64,000 nt of DNA. Source: Epiperipatus broadwayi (taxonomy: Eukaryota; Onychophora; Udeonychophora; Euonychophora; Peripatidae). Every line of letters starts with the position of its first letter. Position 1 is the stretch's first letter. This document shows, in pieces, positions 38,125 through 50,173 of this stretch. Location: the NCBI GenBank assembly GCA_028023455.1, contig JAQFVV010006203.1, forward strand, positions 13,556,348 through 13,620,347. The letters are read 5' to 3'. A model generated the notes under the pieces. That model was not told the origin of the DNA. It saw nothing but the letters and a program-made list of their open reading frames with translations, and ran no database searches. A program made the position numbers and the translations under genes.

Positions 38125-39346
38125 ATGTCAAAAAGTTAAACCATTAAACATCGCATGATCACAATTTCTTATGCCTGTTCGTGTTATTAAAACAGGCAAA
38201 ACTATCTACACAGCAGTGCCACTCAGTGGAAGCCAGAGTAATCAATGGATGCCAGAAGGCTTGTGCATAAAATCCATATCTAGTGCCTACTCATCCAATA
38301 TCCCCAGACTAGTTTCCAGCTTGTGGCTTTCGGCAGTGAGGAGGCTTGGATCTGAGAGCACTGCACCTAGATCTTAAGATCTAATACAACCTCCAGCAGC
38401 AGCCACCTTTTATCTCTACTCAGTTTCAAACTATAAGAACAAAACTGAAAACCCAATAATATTTTCAATCCAAGCTCATTAGCTTATATAGTCATATAGG
38501 TGTGAACTCAGTTCAGTACTTTATACATTTTGGTGTTTTTGGTTCTTTAATAACTATAGCCACCACTATCCTATTAGGCAGGATTGATATTAAACCCCTA
38601 AACATTATGTGATCACTATTTCTTATGCTTGTTTATAACTGTTATTAAAACAGGCAAAAATCTCCAAACAGTACTGCCACTCAGTGCAAGCCTAAGTAAT
38701 CAATGGATGCCAGAAGGCTTGTGCATAAAATCCCTATCTAATACCTACTCATACAATATCCCCAGACTAGTTTCTAGTTTGTGGCTTTCATCAGTGAGCA
38801 GCCTTGGATCTGAGATCACTGCACAAGCCTTCTAGCATCCATTGATTACTCTGGCTTGCTCTGAGTGACACTACTGTATGGAAAGTTTTGACTATTTAAA
38901 TAACAGGTATGAGCAAGCATAAGAAATGGTGCTCATATGATGTTTAGTGGTTTAATAGCAATCCTGGTGGCTATGGTTATTAAAAAACCCAAGACACCAA
39001 AATGTATGGGTACTGAACTGAGTTCACACCTATATGACTACATAAGCTAATGAGCTTGGATTGAAAATATTGTATTTTCAATTTTATTCTACTGTGGTTA
39101 AATAGAGATAAAAGATGGCTGCTGGAGGATTGCCTTAGATCCTAAGATCTACGTACAGTGCTCTCGGATCAAAGGTTCCTCACTTACGAAAGCCAGAAGC
39201 TAGAAGCTAGTGTGGGGATATTAGATGAGTATGCACTAGATGGGGATTTTATGCCCAAGCATTCTGGCATCCATTGATTAATCTGACTTGTACTGAGTGA
39301 CACTACTGTATACAGAGTTTTGCCTATTTTAATGTCAAAAAGTTAA
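38125..39346. mobile_element. Composite fold-back element between 15-bp direct repeats
   Basis: Identical direct repeats ATGTCAAAAAGTTAA lie at 38125-38139 and 39332-39346. Between them are three units: a (38141-38598), b (38599-38835, partial and direct) and c (about 38830-39331, inverted). All contain CAATGGATGCCAGAAGGCTT or its complement. Two 68-codon frames in a and b are similar to each other, but only because the units are repeats. No known protein was recognised. Confidence 0.75.
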
Positions 39347-39419
39347 CTTATTTAGCTTTAAACAAATAAAAAAAATAGTACACTTTCCAATTAAACATTT
39401 TTTTTTTTTCATATGTCAT

Positions 39420-39497
39420 AGCATCGGCCGGGACGCGAACCCACAACCGTCTGCAACCAACTACATGGCGGCTGCGATACCTCTCGGCTAACAACGC
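39420..39497 (-). repeat. tRNA-like sequence (SINE head or tRNA pseudogene)
   Basis: The minus strand has an A-box-like TTAGCCGAGAGGT and a B box GGTTCGCGTCC about 45 nt apart, in a 78-nt frame with GCGTTG at the 5' end and CGATGC at the 3' end that pair partly as an acceptor stem. The D and anticodon arms do not fold cleanly, so I do not call a functional tRNA. It sits in a unit (39338-39590) whose edges recur at 39866-40105 without the tRNA-like centre. Confidence 0.55.
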
Positions 39498-39865
39498 AAA
39501 ATATCTATTATATACAATAACGTAAGTGTTCATGCTAACGTGTTTATATTTTTTCTTAACATTATTTTTTACTAATAAACAAACATCTCTTAGACATATT
39601 TAAAACTGCTGTCAATTTTCTTTTTAAAATATAATTTGATAGTCAACTTATTACAGTGCACAACATGCACACCCGATGCAGCACATATACACCCTAAATT
39701 TCTAATTATTGTTGCAATTTACCATGTCTATTATCATAGTAGATTGTATTTAGTTATTCAGTTATATTTTGTGAACCTTTTTATGGAAAGAATCTCTAAC
39801 TCCATTTTTTCCACAGGCCTCATGTTTTTTTTATCAAATTAAATATTTTAATCATTTTCCTGTTT

Positions 39866-40105
39866 TCAAAATGTTAACTTATTTAATTTAAACAAATAAA
39901 AAAGAAATGATCTTTAAACCCAGTTATCTCAAAAATAATAAATTTACTCATTAAAAAATGTTTAGTATGCATGTACAAGGATATAACAGTCTCCGTACAT
40001 GTGAAGTAATAAAAAAAGGTGAATATAAAATAGATCAATATTATTAATGTCTTTATATTTATATATATTTTCACATTATTCTTTGTTAATAAACAAATAT
40101 ATATG
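39866..40105. repeat. Second copy of the 39.3-kb unit edges
   Basis: GTTAACTTATTTAATTTAAA near the left and TTAATAAACAAATATA near the right match 39342 and 39572. The middle differs and has no tRNA-like part. Confidence 0.5.
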
Positions 40106-40733
40106 TTCCACTATGATTGAACTGACTGCATACTTTCAGACCCATTAAGGTCTGCATTCTTTCTATAGTCTATAGAACTACACAGGATAACTATGAATCC
40201 TTTAGCTGGCAAGAGAAAACAAAATTTACAATATCAATACATTAATCACTTTGCATCAGAATCTCTAAAATGGGTGTTTCTGGTGCCTTGGCAAACTTCA
40301 AAAACTTCACTCTAATGAGAACTGGTTTTTGGAAAACAATGTATCAAAACAATGAAAATGAAATTTTTGTTTGCTTTAAAAAATTTCCAAGATAAATTAT
40401 TTTTAGGCATACATAAAATTTTACAATATAAAGTAGTTTTATAAATGGCTTATATAGAAATAATTCTTATTTTATTTTGATATACTATTTTTGTTTTTAT
40501 ATATAGTATATGTGATATTTAAATAAACAAATACAATAACAAATATAACAGACAGAATCAAATGTTGTAAACAGAATTATTCAAATGTCTATTAGACCAA
40601 AAAATAACAGAATGCCTTTATCTATGACTGGACTTTTCATTTAAACATTACACTACTTGATCATATTATTTGCAGAGAATTTTGGTTGAAAATATGAATG
40701 CTAAATAAAAACTTTCTATTTGATAAACTTATA

Positions 40734-41788
40734 AATACACCTGGGTCTCGTTTTACGCGATAGATAGGTTCCTCAGAAAACACGCGCAAACGAAATCACG
40801 CAAAAATAGATGTAACTTACATTGAAAAAGCGGGGATGCGGTCTGTGATTTTTCAAAATTCGCGTAAAAGCAAAGCACCAACGTAAAATTACTTTAAATT
40901 TCGCGCAAAAAAAAAAAAATAAGGAAATAAAATATGACTAATAAAAAATTTCAAATTTGCAAAAAATTGATACAAGACAAACTTTTTTTAACTATAATAT
41001 TTAATTTTATTCAAAATAATATATTTTTATGCATAATTTACATTTTTTTTATACACGTTTTAATTTTTTTATGATAAAATTATACACGTTTTAATTATTA
41101 TTGATATTTGCCGAAAACACACGTTCGTTTGCAAACTGAGGAAATACAACTAGCGCTAACTTCACACTCATGTTGAGTCAATGGATTTCTGGTGACAACG
41201 TAATTAATCTTTGAGACGATGATTTTATTAATTGTTTATGAACTTAGACTTACGATAATAAAAAGACATTTATTCACCACTGCTGGGAAAAATTTAATTA
41301 AAACTAACAACTAAAAATTAAATTCTTATTTTTGTCTTTAATTTTCAATTCCGTTTAAAAATCAAATTTCGTTTCACTGCTATTACTCACCTTTTAAAAA
41401 TAAACTTGTGGACACTAAATGATTAATAATTGATTACGATCTTTTTTAAAAAGCAAAAACAGAATGTGATTTAAAATGCAAAATTAACACGCACAATGTT
41501 TGAACAAATTTAGATTATAATCGTGTAAAATTAAATGTGTGTATACATAAAATGTGGAAATCATGATTTTAATTTCGTTATTGCATAAAATCTTACTATT
41601 ATAAAGCACTGAAAATATTGAAATTACTAAGATGAAAGTCGAATTCCAATAATGTGCTACTACTTTCAATATAACATAAGTGCGCGAAATTTATTATTTA
41701 AAGTAATAGCGCATTATCAGAGTTCGACTTCCGGTGAATTTCAAAATCGTGTTAAATACGTCCGCGTAAAAACAGACCCAGGTGTATT
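40734..41788. mobile_element. 1055-bp TIR element with TA duplication
   Basis: The left end AATACACCTGGGTCTCGTTT and the inverted right end AATACACCTGGGTCTGTTTT match closely, and both continue into TTACGCG. A TA dinucleotide lies outside each end (40732-40733 and 41789-41790), as in Tc1/mariner-type insertions. Inside, TTTTACGCG/CGCGTAAAA-type motifs recur near both ends (40752, 40860, 40900, 41763). There is no transposase, so this is a non-autonomous element. The superfamily is uncertain because the terminal bases are not the usual CAGT. Confidence 0.75.
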
Positions 41789-41899
41789 TATTTGCAGCAT
41801 TATCACCGATTAATCTATGTTTAAATAGGGCTCCTGGACTGATTTTACATTTCATTATATTCAATACATATATTACTTGACAAGAAAATATGGAGAATT

Positions 41900-42430
41900 A
41901 TATCTACTGTTTCCAGACCAAGCAGCGAATAACCAACCCACAGTACTGGATTAAGCAAGTGCAAAACATGGTGCTCGGAACCAAAATTTTTTGATTTTAT
42001 TATCAAACTTAATCTGAATGCCTTACCAACAACATACTTTATTCGGTACAAAAGATTTTACACAAATATTGATCTACTATGTATGCTATGTCACAGAAAG
42101 GATGAAACACAAACCCGCTTCCTATATGATTGTCTAGCCCTAGAAAAAGTTCAACTAATGATGCAGAACAACTATAGACTAAACGGTACCACAACAGATA
42201 ACATACTAGATGTATACAAAAACCCAGGAATACCAACAATACGTGTAGCCACCTTTAGCTTATATGCATACTGGTGCACCCGTTGCACATTCACATTTGA
42301 AAAAATCCAAAAAAAAACCCCAACACCTAATACAATAAACTAAAAAAACTCAAGAATAGAAACAGAATTCTTGCACCACAGGACATTTTTACGGCAACAT
42401 GGTCTCTCTTCAAAATACGCTCAGCATTAT
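41900..42430 (+). pseudogene. LINE C-terminal fragment
   Basis: A frame runs through KLNLNALPTTYF and LCMLCHRKDETQTRFLYDC to a stop at 42341-42343. The Cys-x2-Cys...Cys pattern after a LPT motif is the typical C-terminal cysteine motif of several non-LTR retrotransposons. A one-base slip at a T run near 41992 separates it from upstream frame pieces (NPQYWIKQVQNMVLG). No reverse transcriptase domain is present, so it is a 5'-truncated copy. Confidence 0.65.
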
Positions 42431-42727
42431 GACAAGAACTGGAATTAGTACTTTTAAAAAAAAAAAATTTTAAAAATAAGATCTAGCTAACGCAACTCAA
42501 TTGATGGCCAATCATCATAACAATGAATGTTTTTTACTTGATTGAACAGGTAATTTTCAGAATCAAGGACTAAACCAATATTAAAAATAATTTTTCATAT
42601 AAGTATATATAACCCTAGTGTAACCTTATTTGATGTAACCAATTAATACTCAATAAAGTTTACTTTGAAACATATATAAGTCATAGTAATTACATATATT
42701 GTTTGTAGTTTATATTGATCTTATATA

Positions 42728-42946
42728 TACATAAATTATATCAAATTCAAAATTTAAAAACTAGCCAAAATTTAGAAATTAAAATGTTCAAAACCAATTG
42801 ATTTCACTGCCAAGGCAGATTTCTCAAATACATTTTGGCACTTGAAAGGTCTGCTTTGGCAGAAGAAGTAATTAGTTGTGAAAACTTTAATTTCTAAATT
42901 TTGGATAGTTTTTTTAATTTTAAATTTGATGTAATTTATTTGTTTT
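42728..42946. repeat. Fold-back repeat, about 220 bp
   Basis: Arms TTTAGAAATTAAAATGTTCA and its approximate complement (GAAAACTTTAATTTCTAAAT) extend about 85 bp each around a loop containing GGCACTTGAAAGG. The outer ends, ATAAATTATATCAAATTCAA and TTTAAATTTGATGTAATTTA, also pair. Confidence 0.65.
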
Positions 42947-43760
42947 TATTGACTAGTTTAACTTTTGATATTTTATATATACATAGAAGCACACTTCCTT
43001 ATAATGATATCTAATTGTATTTAGTTTTAAAAAAATACAATTGAGTATATTTAAACTCTTGCTTCATCATGGGGAATTGGGGGGGGGGGGGGATTAGCCT
43101 GTAATTGATTTTATTTTTATTTCACAAATACACGTTTTTATTTTGTATGAAAATCCTCACAATTAGGGGAATGATTTGTTGTAATAAAAAAAATTACTTT
43201 CATGATGTACTATACTTATATACTTAGTTTAATAATTTTACTTTAACTTGTTTTAGATCCTTTTTAATTATTTCATAATTGAGTGCCTAATGCCCCGATT
43301 CTGGGTTTACTGAATTTTGAGATATTGGAATGAGGTAAAAGCAGATGTATATTGATTAGCAATCATCTTTTATGTTTAAGTTTTGTTTTTCTAGGAATTT
43401 TTTGGATTTTATTTAAAATTATACTGTCACAAAGAAGTCGCTGGATTCCTACAATTTTTTTATTTTATATATATATACAGAGCTTTTTATATGTTTCACT
43501 TGATTGAAGAGCAACTAATGTTGCACAGTAGCAATGTCTAAGCAAAGAATTTAAATACTATAGATATTCAAGTTTATAAAGATTTTAACATTACCAAAAA
43601 AATTAAAAATATATTTTAAATTTGCCCTTAGTACAAAGGCATGAATTTTTACTTGAGATAATCAATATATTTTCCTCATAAATCTAATTTCCAACACTCT
43701 TAAGTTTATTCTGAGCTAAATTGTTATTTTCATAGTGGAAAATTATGACTAAAAAAATAC

Positions 43761-45280
43761 GGTTGTTTTACAATAGCGTGTTGAAACCACCGGAGGGCGT
43801 TATTTCTATGCTAGCGCACAGAAATATGCTATTTAGGTGGCCGCCTCCGCCGCTATCGAACGTTCTATTTCTAACGTGTAAGCCTAGAAATAGTCCGTTG
43901 ATACGGGGGAGGGTACCGGCTGACTGTGTTTATTTCTATGCTAATGCACAGAAACGTGAACATTTAGCCAATCTTGCCGCAGAAGCTATCGTGTCAGCTT
44001 ACAGCTCAGATTCGGGCTAAGCATTTCGGACTAGCGATCACATTTCACTTTTGTTTACAGTATTGTCTGAGAGTGGCTGGAATTACGATTGTCGAAACTA
44101 TTTTAATATTCATTAAGACCATCTCCCCTCTATCTCGCATATTTTATGAAGGTCTACTAACAATTATCAGCAGAGTCTCATGCTTCCCTAGCCCCCATTT
44201 CCTGCTGAAAAAATGGGCCAAGTGTAGTTAAAAGCGCGCTTCCCATCAAATCACGCTCTAAGTCACGTTTCGTGCGACAACAACTGCGAGTTGATTAATC
44301 GAATAGCTGAAAAAATAGGACAACTTGTTTTGCCAAGTGTCAAAGAAAGAACAAGGATTCTTCTCTGACTGCTGGAACCGGCGGTTTATCAAACAAAACA
44401 GCTTGAAACTGCATGCCTGCTGTGGTTTTTTTTTTATTTTATTTTTTGCCTGAAGAGCCTATAAAGTTGCTTTTAATTGCCTTATAGATTGATGTTTTTT
44501 GAGGGGGAATTACAGTCAAAACTTGGTCAATCTTCGAGTTGTTGGCGTTCTGTTCTGTTAGAAATTGCAAACACCCTTCCCCCCCCTCTCCCGAAGTTGG
44601 ACTTTGGCTTGTAAATCTTACCGTTAAACGAACAATAGATTTATTTATCAAAATAAAAACAAAACAAACCGGAAAAAAAAAAAAAAAGAAAGAAGAAGAA
44701 GTAGTTGAATCGGCTAATTTTTTGTTTGTCGTACAATACCGAACCGAAAATAGAAAAGAGTTTAATGAGAATTAAATCAAAACAAACAAAAAATCGGTTA
44801 ACTACTTTTTAAAAATCATTGTTTTTAATCGATCTGGTTTTTTTTTTGTTTGGGGTAGCCAAAATAGATTTGATAGCCGCTGTACTTTTATTTTAAATGT
44901 GATAAACAACAACAACCAAAAAAAAAAAAAAACAACAAAAAAATACGTAGACGGTAAAAAAAAAAAAAAAAAACCCCGTCCCCTTTGAAAATATAAATAA
45001 TGAAAAAAAGAATCAAAAGCCAAAAAAATGAAGTACTTTTTTTTTGTAAATTCATTTATTTGTAATTTTTTTGTTTATGCATTTGTTTATTTGTTTTTGA
45101 TCGTGTTTAAACAAAAAATTTGATTTGATATTACTTTTATAAATGTGATAAAAAAAAAAAAATCAAAGCCAACAAAAAAAAAAAAAGAAAAGAAACCCGG
45201 CCCCGGCAACATTATATTTATCTTTGTTTACAAACCGAGCCCGCCCTCCAGCGGTTTCAACACACTATTGTAAAACAACC
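43761..45280. mobile_element. 1520-bp TIR element with perfect 8-bp target duplication
   Basis: The left end GGTTGTTTTACAATAGCGTG and the inverted right end GGTTGTTTTACAATAGTGTG extend to about 40 bp with three mismatches, through TTGAAACC and GGAGGGCG. The flanks are AAAAATAC at 43753-43760 and AAAAATAC at 45281-45288, a perfect 8-bp duplication. The left half is GC-richer than the surroundings and has the repeated motif TATTTCTATGCTA-GCACAG (43800 and 43930). The right half is A/T homopolymer-rich. No transposase is visible. GG-starting TIRs with an 8-bp duplication would suit Merlin- or Mutator-like elements better than classic hAT, but I cannot assign it. Confidence 0.85.
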
Positions 45281-46222
45281 AAAAATACACTTATTTTCAC
45301 CATTAAACTGAAAATTAGATAAAATTCAACATGATAAAAAAAAGCAAGTATACCAGGAATTCAATTTACAAAATTCTGTTCAATATGGTATGTTTTTATT
45401 TATATGTCTATGAGAAAGATTATTGTCTGGCAATTTGATATCCATTTTATTTTTAAACAAATAAAGATTCGGAATCATAGATTTAAAAAAAAAAAATTTT
45501 TGAGTGAATGTGAATGAATGAATACACACACACTCAATAAATATATAAGTAACTTTTCACTCAATTTATTATTAATAATTATATTATTATCATTTTAATT
45601 GTGTTTATACAATATTGTTAATTTGTATGTATATTTACTGTGTTATATATATATGTGCGTGGAGTGAAAAGTCCTGGACATTTATAGGACAGTACAATAA
45701 ACGATAAGCATTGTATTGTCAACAAATGATGCACATGAGGGGAACTTGGAACAAAATACAATGCATATTGCAGCTCCACAATAATTTAAGTTTTTAGATA
45801 TATTAAATTCAAATGTTTACATATAAGAGAGCCTTATCCATGTAGTTAAAGGCACTTCCAGCTTTCAAACCCAAAACTTGGGATTCAAATAACTATCAAA
45901 TAAAATTAAAAATTTCTCAAGTTACAAAAATTAAAATTTGTCTTTCCAGTAGCTATGTGATAGCCAATCAAACTTGTCATTAAATTATTGAACAGTAAAT
46001 TGGTATCCGTCTATTTTTAATTAATGGGTAAAACAGGAGGGGGGGGCATAAAAATTTAATGGCATATCTTCTGATAATCTTTCCATTTAAAATAAAATTT
46101 AAAAAACTCTTCAGAAGTGATTACAACTCATTATTGTTTAAAATTCTCGTTATGTATGAGATTACTCTAAATAAATATTTAATTTTCATAAACAATTATT
46201 ATCAATAAACATGATAACTTAC

Positions 46223-46398
46223 TGATGTTCTTGTGGCCTGAAACTTGCCTCAAAATATTAATCTCTCTTATAGTAGATTCCCGTAATTCACTGGCTTCAA
46301 ACTCTGTGGACTGCTCTGCACTCACATCAATTATTTTAGCAGCATATTCTTTCCCAGTAGACTTTTCAATACACCTTCGTACAACACTACTTACACCT
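46223..46398 (-). CDS. PHKG: PHKG coding exon 2 (glycine loop, catalytic lysine, helix C)
   Basis: This 176-nt exon encodes residues 32-89 plus split codons at both ends. It starts GVSSVVRRC, the second half of the ATP-binding glycine loop (LGRGVSSV). EYAAKIIDV contains the catalytic lysine (about Lys52). ELRESTIREINILRQVSGH is helix C, with the conserved Glu at about residue 76 that pairs with the lysine. The stretch before helix C (AEQSTEFEA) is the variable acidic insert seen in this family. The acceptor is a T-rich tract ending ACACAG and the donor is GTAAGT. No key residue is missing. Intron 1 (about 5.4 kb) and intron 2 (about 17.4 kb) flank it. Confidence 0.96.
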
Positions 46399-48079
46399 CT
46401 GTGTAAAAAAAATTCACAATATTTTTTTTTCTAAATAGGTAGTTTAAAATATATATATATAAGTGAATTTATTAATCATTTTAGACTGATTAAAAAACAT
46501 TGATCTAGCATGAAAGTTTGGTATCATTAAATTAGTTTTGATTAGATTTTGAATAAATAAAAATTGTATTACAATTATACTTTATATTTTAAAAAACAAT
46601 AAATTACATTATTTCTCTTGCACTTTTAACAGTTTTTGACAGTCTAGCAGTCTTCTTCAGAATTGTACAAGATTATTACATCATTTTTTGTTTGTCTACT
46701 CAAACATTAATTTTATTTTCATATTTTATATATATACAAACTTATTTTATCTTTTATTAAGATATCAAAAATATCTCAATAAAAATCATTTTTAAAAAAT
46801 ACAATAGGAAATGTGTAATTTATTGTTTTATTTAAAATATACAAAATAAAAATACTGGAAGCAAAAAGTTTCAGACTCAATTCATGGTAAAATAAAATCT
46901 CATTCTAGATGCATAAGATAAAAATATTTTACTATAATAGATATACATCTACCCCAATAATAGTTTAGATATTAGTAGGGTGTATAATGAACTGATCTCA
47001 AAATCACTGAAGAAAAGGTCAATTCTTAAACAATGCAATACTCCTATTAATGAACTGAAGCTAATGACAACTGATATTGGTAAGGCTTAGAACCATAAGC
47101 AAATGACAAATATTTTAAATGTTTGTTTTAACATGATGTAATGAACCATGGCAAAATGTTCATCAATCTCCTTGAAAAGATGATAGACAATAGTGGAGCA
47201 AAAAAATTCTCCATTTGAGCTAAATTATTCTGACTTGAAATTATAGCAGTGTAAAGAATTATTTAAGAGTTATTCCATTGAAGTCAGTGTATATTATAAT
47301 AAGTTATAAATTAGTAATAATGCTCTGCATGATTTAAAGCAATGGTAAGAGGTGTAAATTTAAGGGCTAAAAGTTATCTGATCAATTCCCAAGTCTTTTA
47401 TATATATACAATTCTTGAAAAAATGAAGTTTGCTTTTAAGCTTAATAATACTTTTACATTGCTTCCGCCATTCCTTAACGATCCACCATTTCTTAATATT
47501 ATTTAGATCCATTGTATTAAATACCATAACAAAAATAAAAATATGTAATATAAATAAAAATGACTGTTTATTATAATTACAATTTTGTTCTAATTAACGG
47601 ACATTTTTATTTATATTATATATATACACACACATACACGTTTGTGCAATTTTGGTGCTCAAACATCATTTGAATTTCTGAGCAACTGATATGATTATTA
47701 TAACTTTTTTTTTTGTATTGTTGATATTTTCTTTTAATCACTTGACATATTAGTGTTAAAATCCAAATGGTTGAAAAATTAATTATAGATAAGGACCTGT
47801 AGAATGGCAGATAATTGAAGATGACTATGACTAAGTTTCTTTTACTTTGAATACAATACAATGACATTTTTGTATTTATTGCAGATTTTAAATAGCCTAT
47901 GTTAAAAAAAAAAAAAATGTAAATATCGTGACAATTCATTAGTGATAAAATTAAAATTTTGCAATCATAAAATAAACCTAATGTCAAAAGAAATTGAAGA
48001 TTACTTTCTATTTTTAATTAATCAAAAAAATTCCATCATAAATTAAAAAAATATTTTTGCATTGGAGAATCTATCATTA

Positions 48080-48560
48080 CCATTCTCAACTATTATCAAT
48101 CCAAGATAGGATGAAAGTCTATCCACGTTGATTCCAATCTCTCATAATTTAGTTCACATATAATCTTTTCCAATCTCTTGGAATTAAAACTTCAATTGTA
48201 TGTTTATTGCCATCTCTTTTTGCAACATGTTCAGCCTAACTCCATTTCATTCCTTTAATTCTTTAAATGATGTCAATGATAACTTGTTTATTCCTGCATG
48301 GTGTTGATGCATTGTTTGGTGCAATAGTAAAGTGGTGGATTCTAGACTCAAAGTTCATGAATGCTAAAACATCTTATGAATTTATGAGCAATAAAACATT
48401 CAATTAATATTATTCTTATAACTGTTTGTCCTCTCATGCATGTATTTTACTTTTCATTCCTGATTATTACTCCCAATATATCTCTTCATATTTTGGTATG
48501 TAATTTGAAGTCTCAGTATTGCTCTTCTATTAAGATTATAAATAAGTCTCAAAACTATAA
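48080..48560 (-). pseudogene. LINE 3' fragment related to 34990-36260
   Basis: The minus strand reads AEHVAKRDGN at about 48200-48230, matching VGHIARRDG of the 35-kb LINE, with similar following sequence (plus-strand TTGAAGTCTCAGTATTGCTC near 48510 corresponds to the segment near 35300). An unrelated stretch at about 48300-48450 interrupts it. Confidence 0.65.
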
Positions 48561-50173
48561 GTAAATATAGGTAATATATATTTATCAAAAATATTCCTTT
48601 TTATTATTTTTTATGATTATTTTTATTAATAAAATGATCAAAGTATTTTACTTGTTAACATTTTTTCTAATTCATTGTTATCAATATTTATTTTCTCCTT
48701 CTTTGAAAAGACATTTAACATTATTTTATTTTTAGATTTATTTTCAGTCCTGCTTTCTTATTTTCATCTAATACTTCTTTACAATATGCATCAGCATAAG
48801 CTTTGGCTTTCATCCTGAGTTTAACACTGAGATCCCAATTGGCTGTTGTTTTAAAGATATAATGAATATATAAATTTGAGTGTGAATATTGATTCTCTTT
48901 TATATATAATCTTAACACATTTGCATGAATGTAGTAAATGTATTGCTAATCAAAGTGTTTAAGCTTTAATATCAAATTAATCAACCTGTGATATTTAAAT
49001 AAACATTATGTTGATGAAGCATCAGTTATTTCTAGGACACATGATAAAGGTAGTCTGAAACATATATCATACTGAGAATGATCAATTTCTTTTAATAATG
49101 TAAAAATTTAGAAAATCTCCTAGATGCCACATTAAGAGTTAATACCATTTTAAACAATTGTATATTTATGGAGTCATTTATTTACATATATATAAATAAA
49201 AATTACTTCACAAATATTTTATTAGGATTTCACTGATTCAAATAGACAATACTTAAGCTATCAATTACATCCAAATAATCACACAATTGTAAAAAAAAAA
49301 AAGTTGATGAGTAGAAGAGTGGAAACAAATAATAAGAGATAATATAGAAGGCAAAAACTAACCTATGAAATAAATGTATCAAATATATATATAATAGTCA
49401 ACTTTTCTTTATAAGATATTTTTCAATAAATACATGAGTAATAATTACTTTTTATTAAGTTTATAAGCTTTAAATTTAATAAACTTCAAATATATTTGTA
49501 ATATATTTTATTTAAGTTTATATGACTTTATAAACAGATTATAAACAATTTTACACTTTTTTTATTTATTTATGAATTATGGTTTATAAAAAAAAAGTGC
49601 AAAATGGATCACACTGTGTGTATAAAATCATATCAATACACTCAATACAAAATCAAAAAAGAAAACAACTAAACATTTATAATATATATATATATTTTAA
49701 ACAACTAATGGCACCAAGATCTTATTTACAAATAGTAGCCCAATTTTACATTTTAAATAAAAAGATCTAAAATTGAGACATTGGAATAAATTATGTTAAG
49801 ATAGATAAATTATCAATGCCGAAAAATGTTATTGTTGGATAATATTATTCTATGTCAATTGGTTAATCTATCTGACTTTGGTCAATAAACATCAACATAC
49901 AAACAACTTATGCACAGATGTCTCCAAATCACACTTTCTTTCTTTGTTTTTTGTTCATCTTTTCTTTTTTAAAAAAGAAAAATTGTACTATATATAATAT
50001 CTTTAAATATTTCCCCCTTTTTGTTTTCTCATTTTTTAGGAAAAAAAATTTACAATAAAATCAGTAGGAAAATATCTTGAATCAAATATATATTAAATCC
50101 CTCTTTTTTTAACCATCTATATATATTTCAATGATAAATACAATGTTCAATCTTAATAAAAGAAAATCTAATG

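Larger units (their letters stand above)
28868..46222 (-). other. PHKG intron 2 (about 17.4 kb), repeat-rich
   Basis: The donor is GTAAGT at 46222 and the acceptor is GCAG at 28868. The intron carries three LINE remnants, two palindromic SINE-like loci, several fold-back elements, a tRNA-like sequence and two TIR-bounded elements, each listed separately. Stretches in which I see nothing specific are 29230-31370, 34613-34990, 36260-36925, 40110-40730, 42946-43752 and 45289-46222. Confidence 0.85.

Noticed and set aside
38171-38835. Two similar 68-codon frames that could pass for a duplicated gene
   Set aside because: They are parts of units a and b of a fold-back repeat. The similarity comes from repeat duplication, and no coding signature or known domain is seen.
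39420-39497. Functional tRNA gene
   Set aside because: The A and B boxes are good, but the D and anticodon arms do not fold properly and the T stem has mismatches. A SINE head or pseudogene is more likely.
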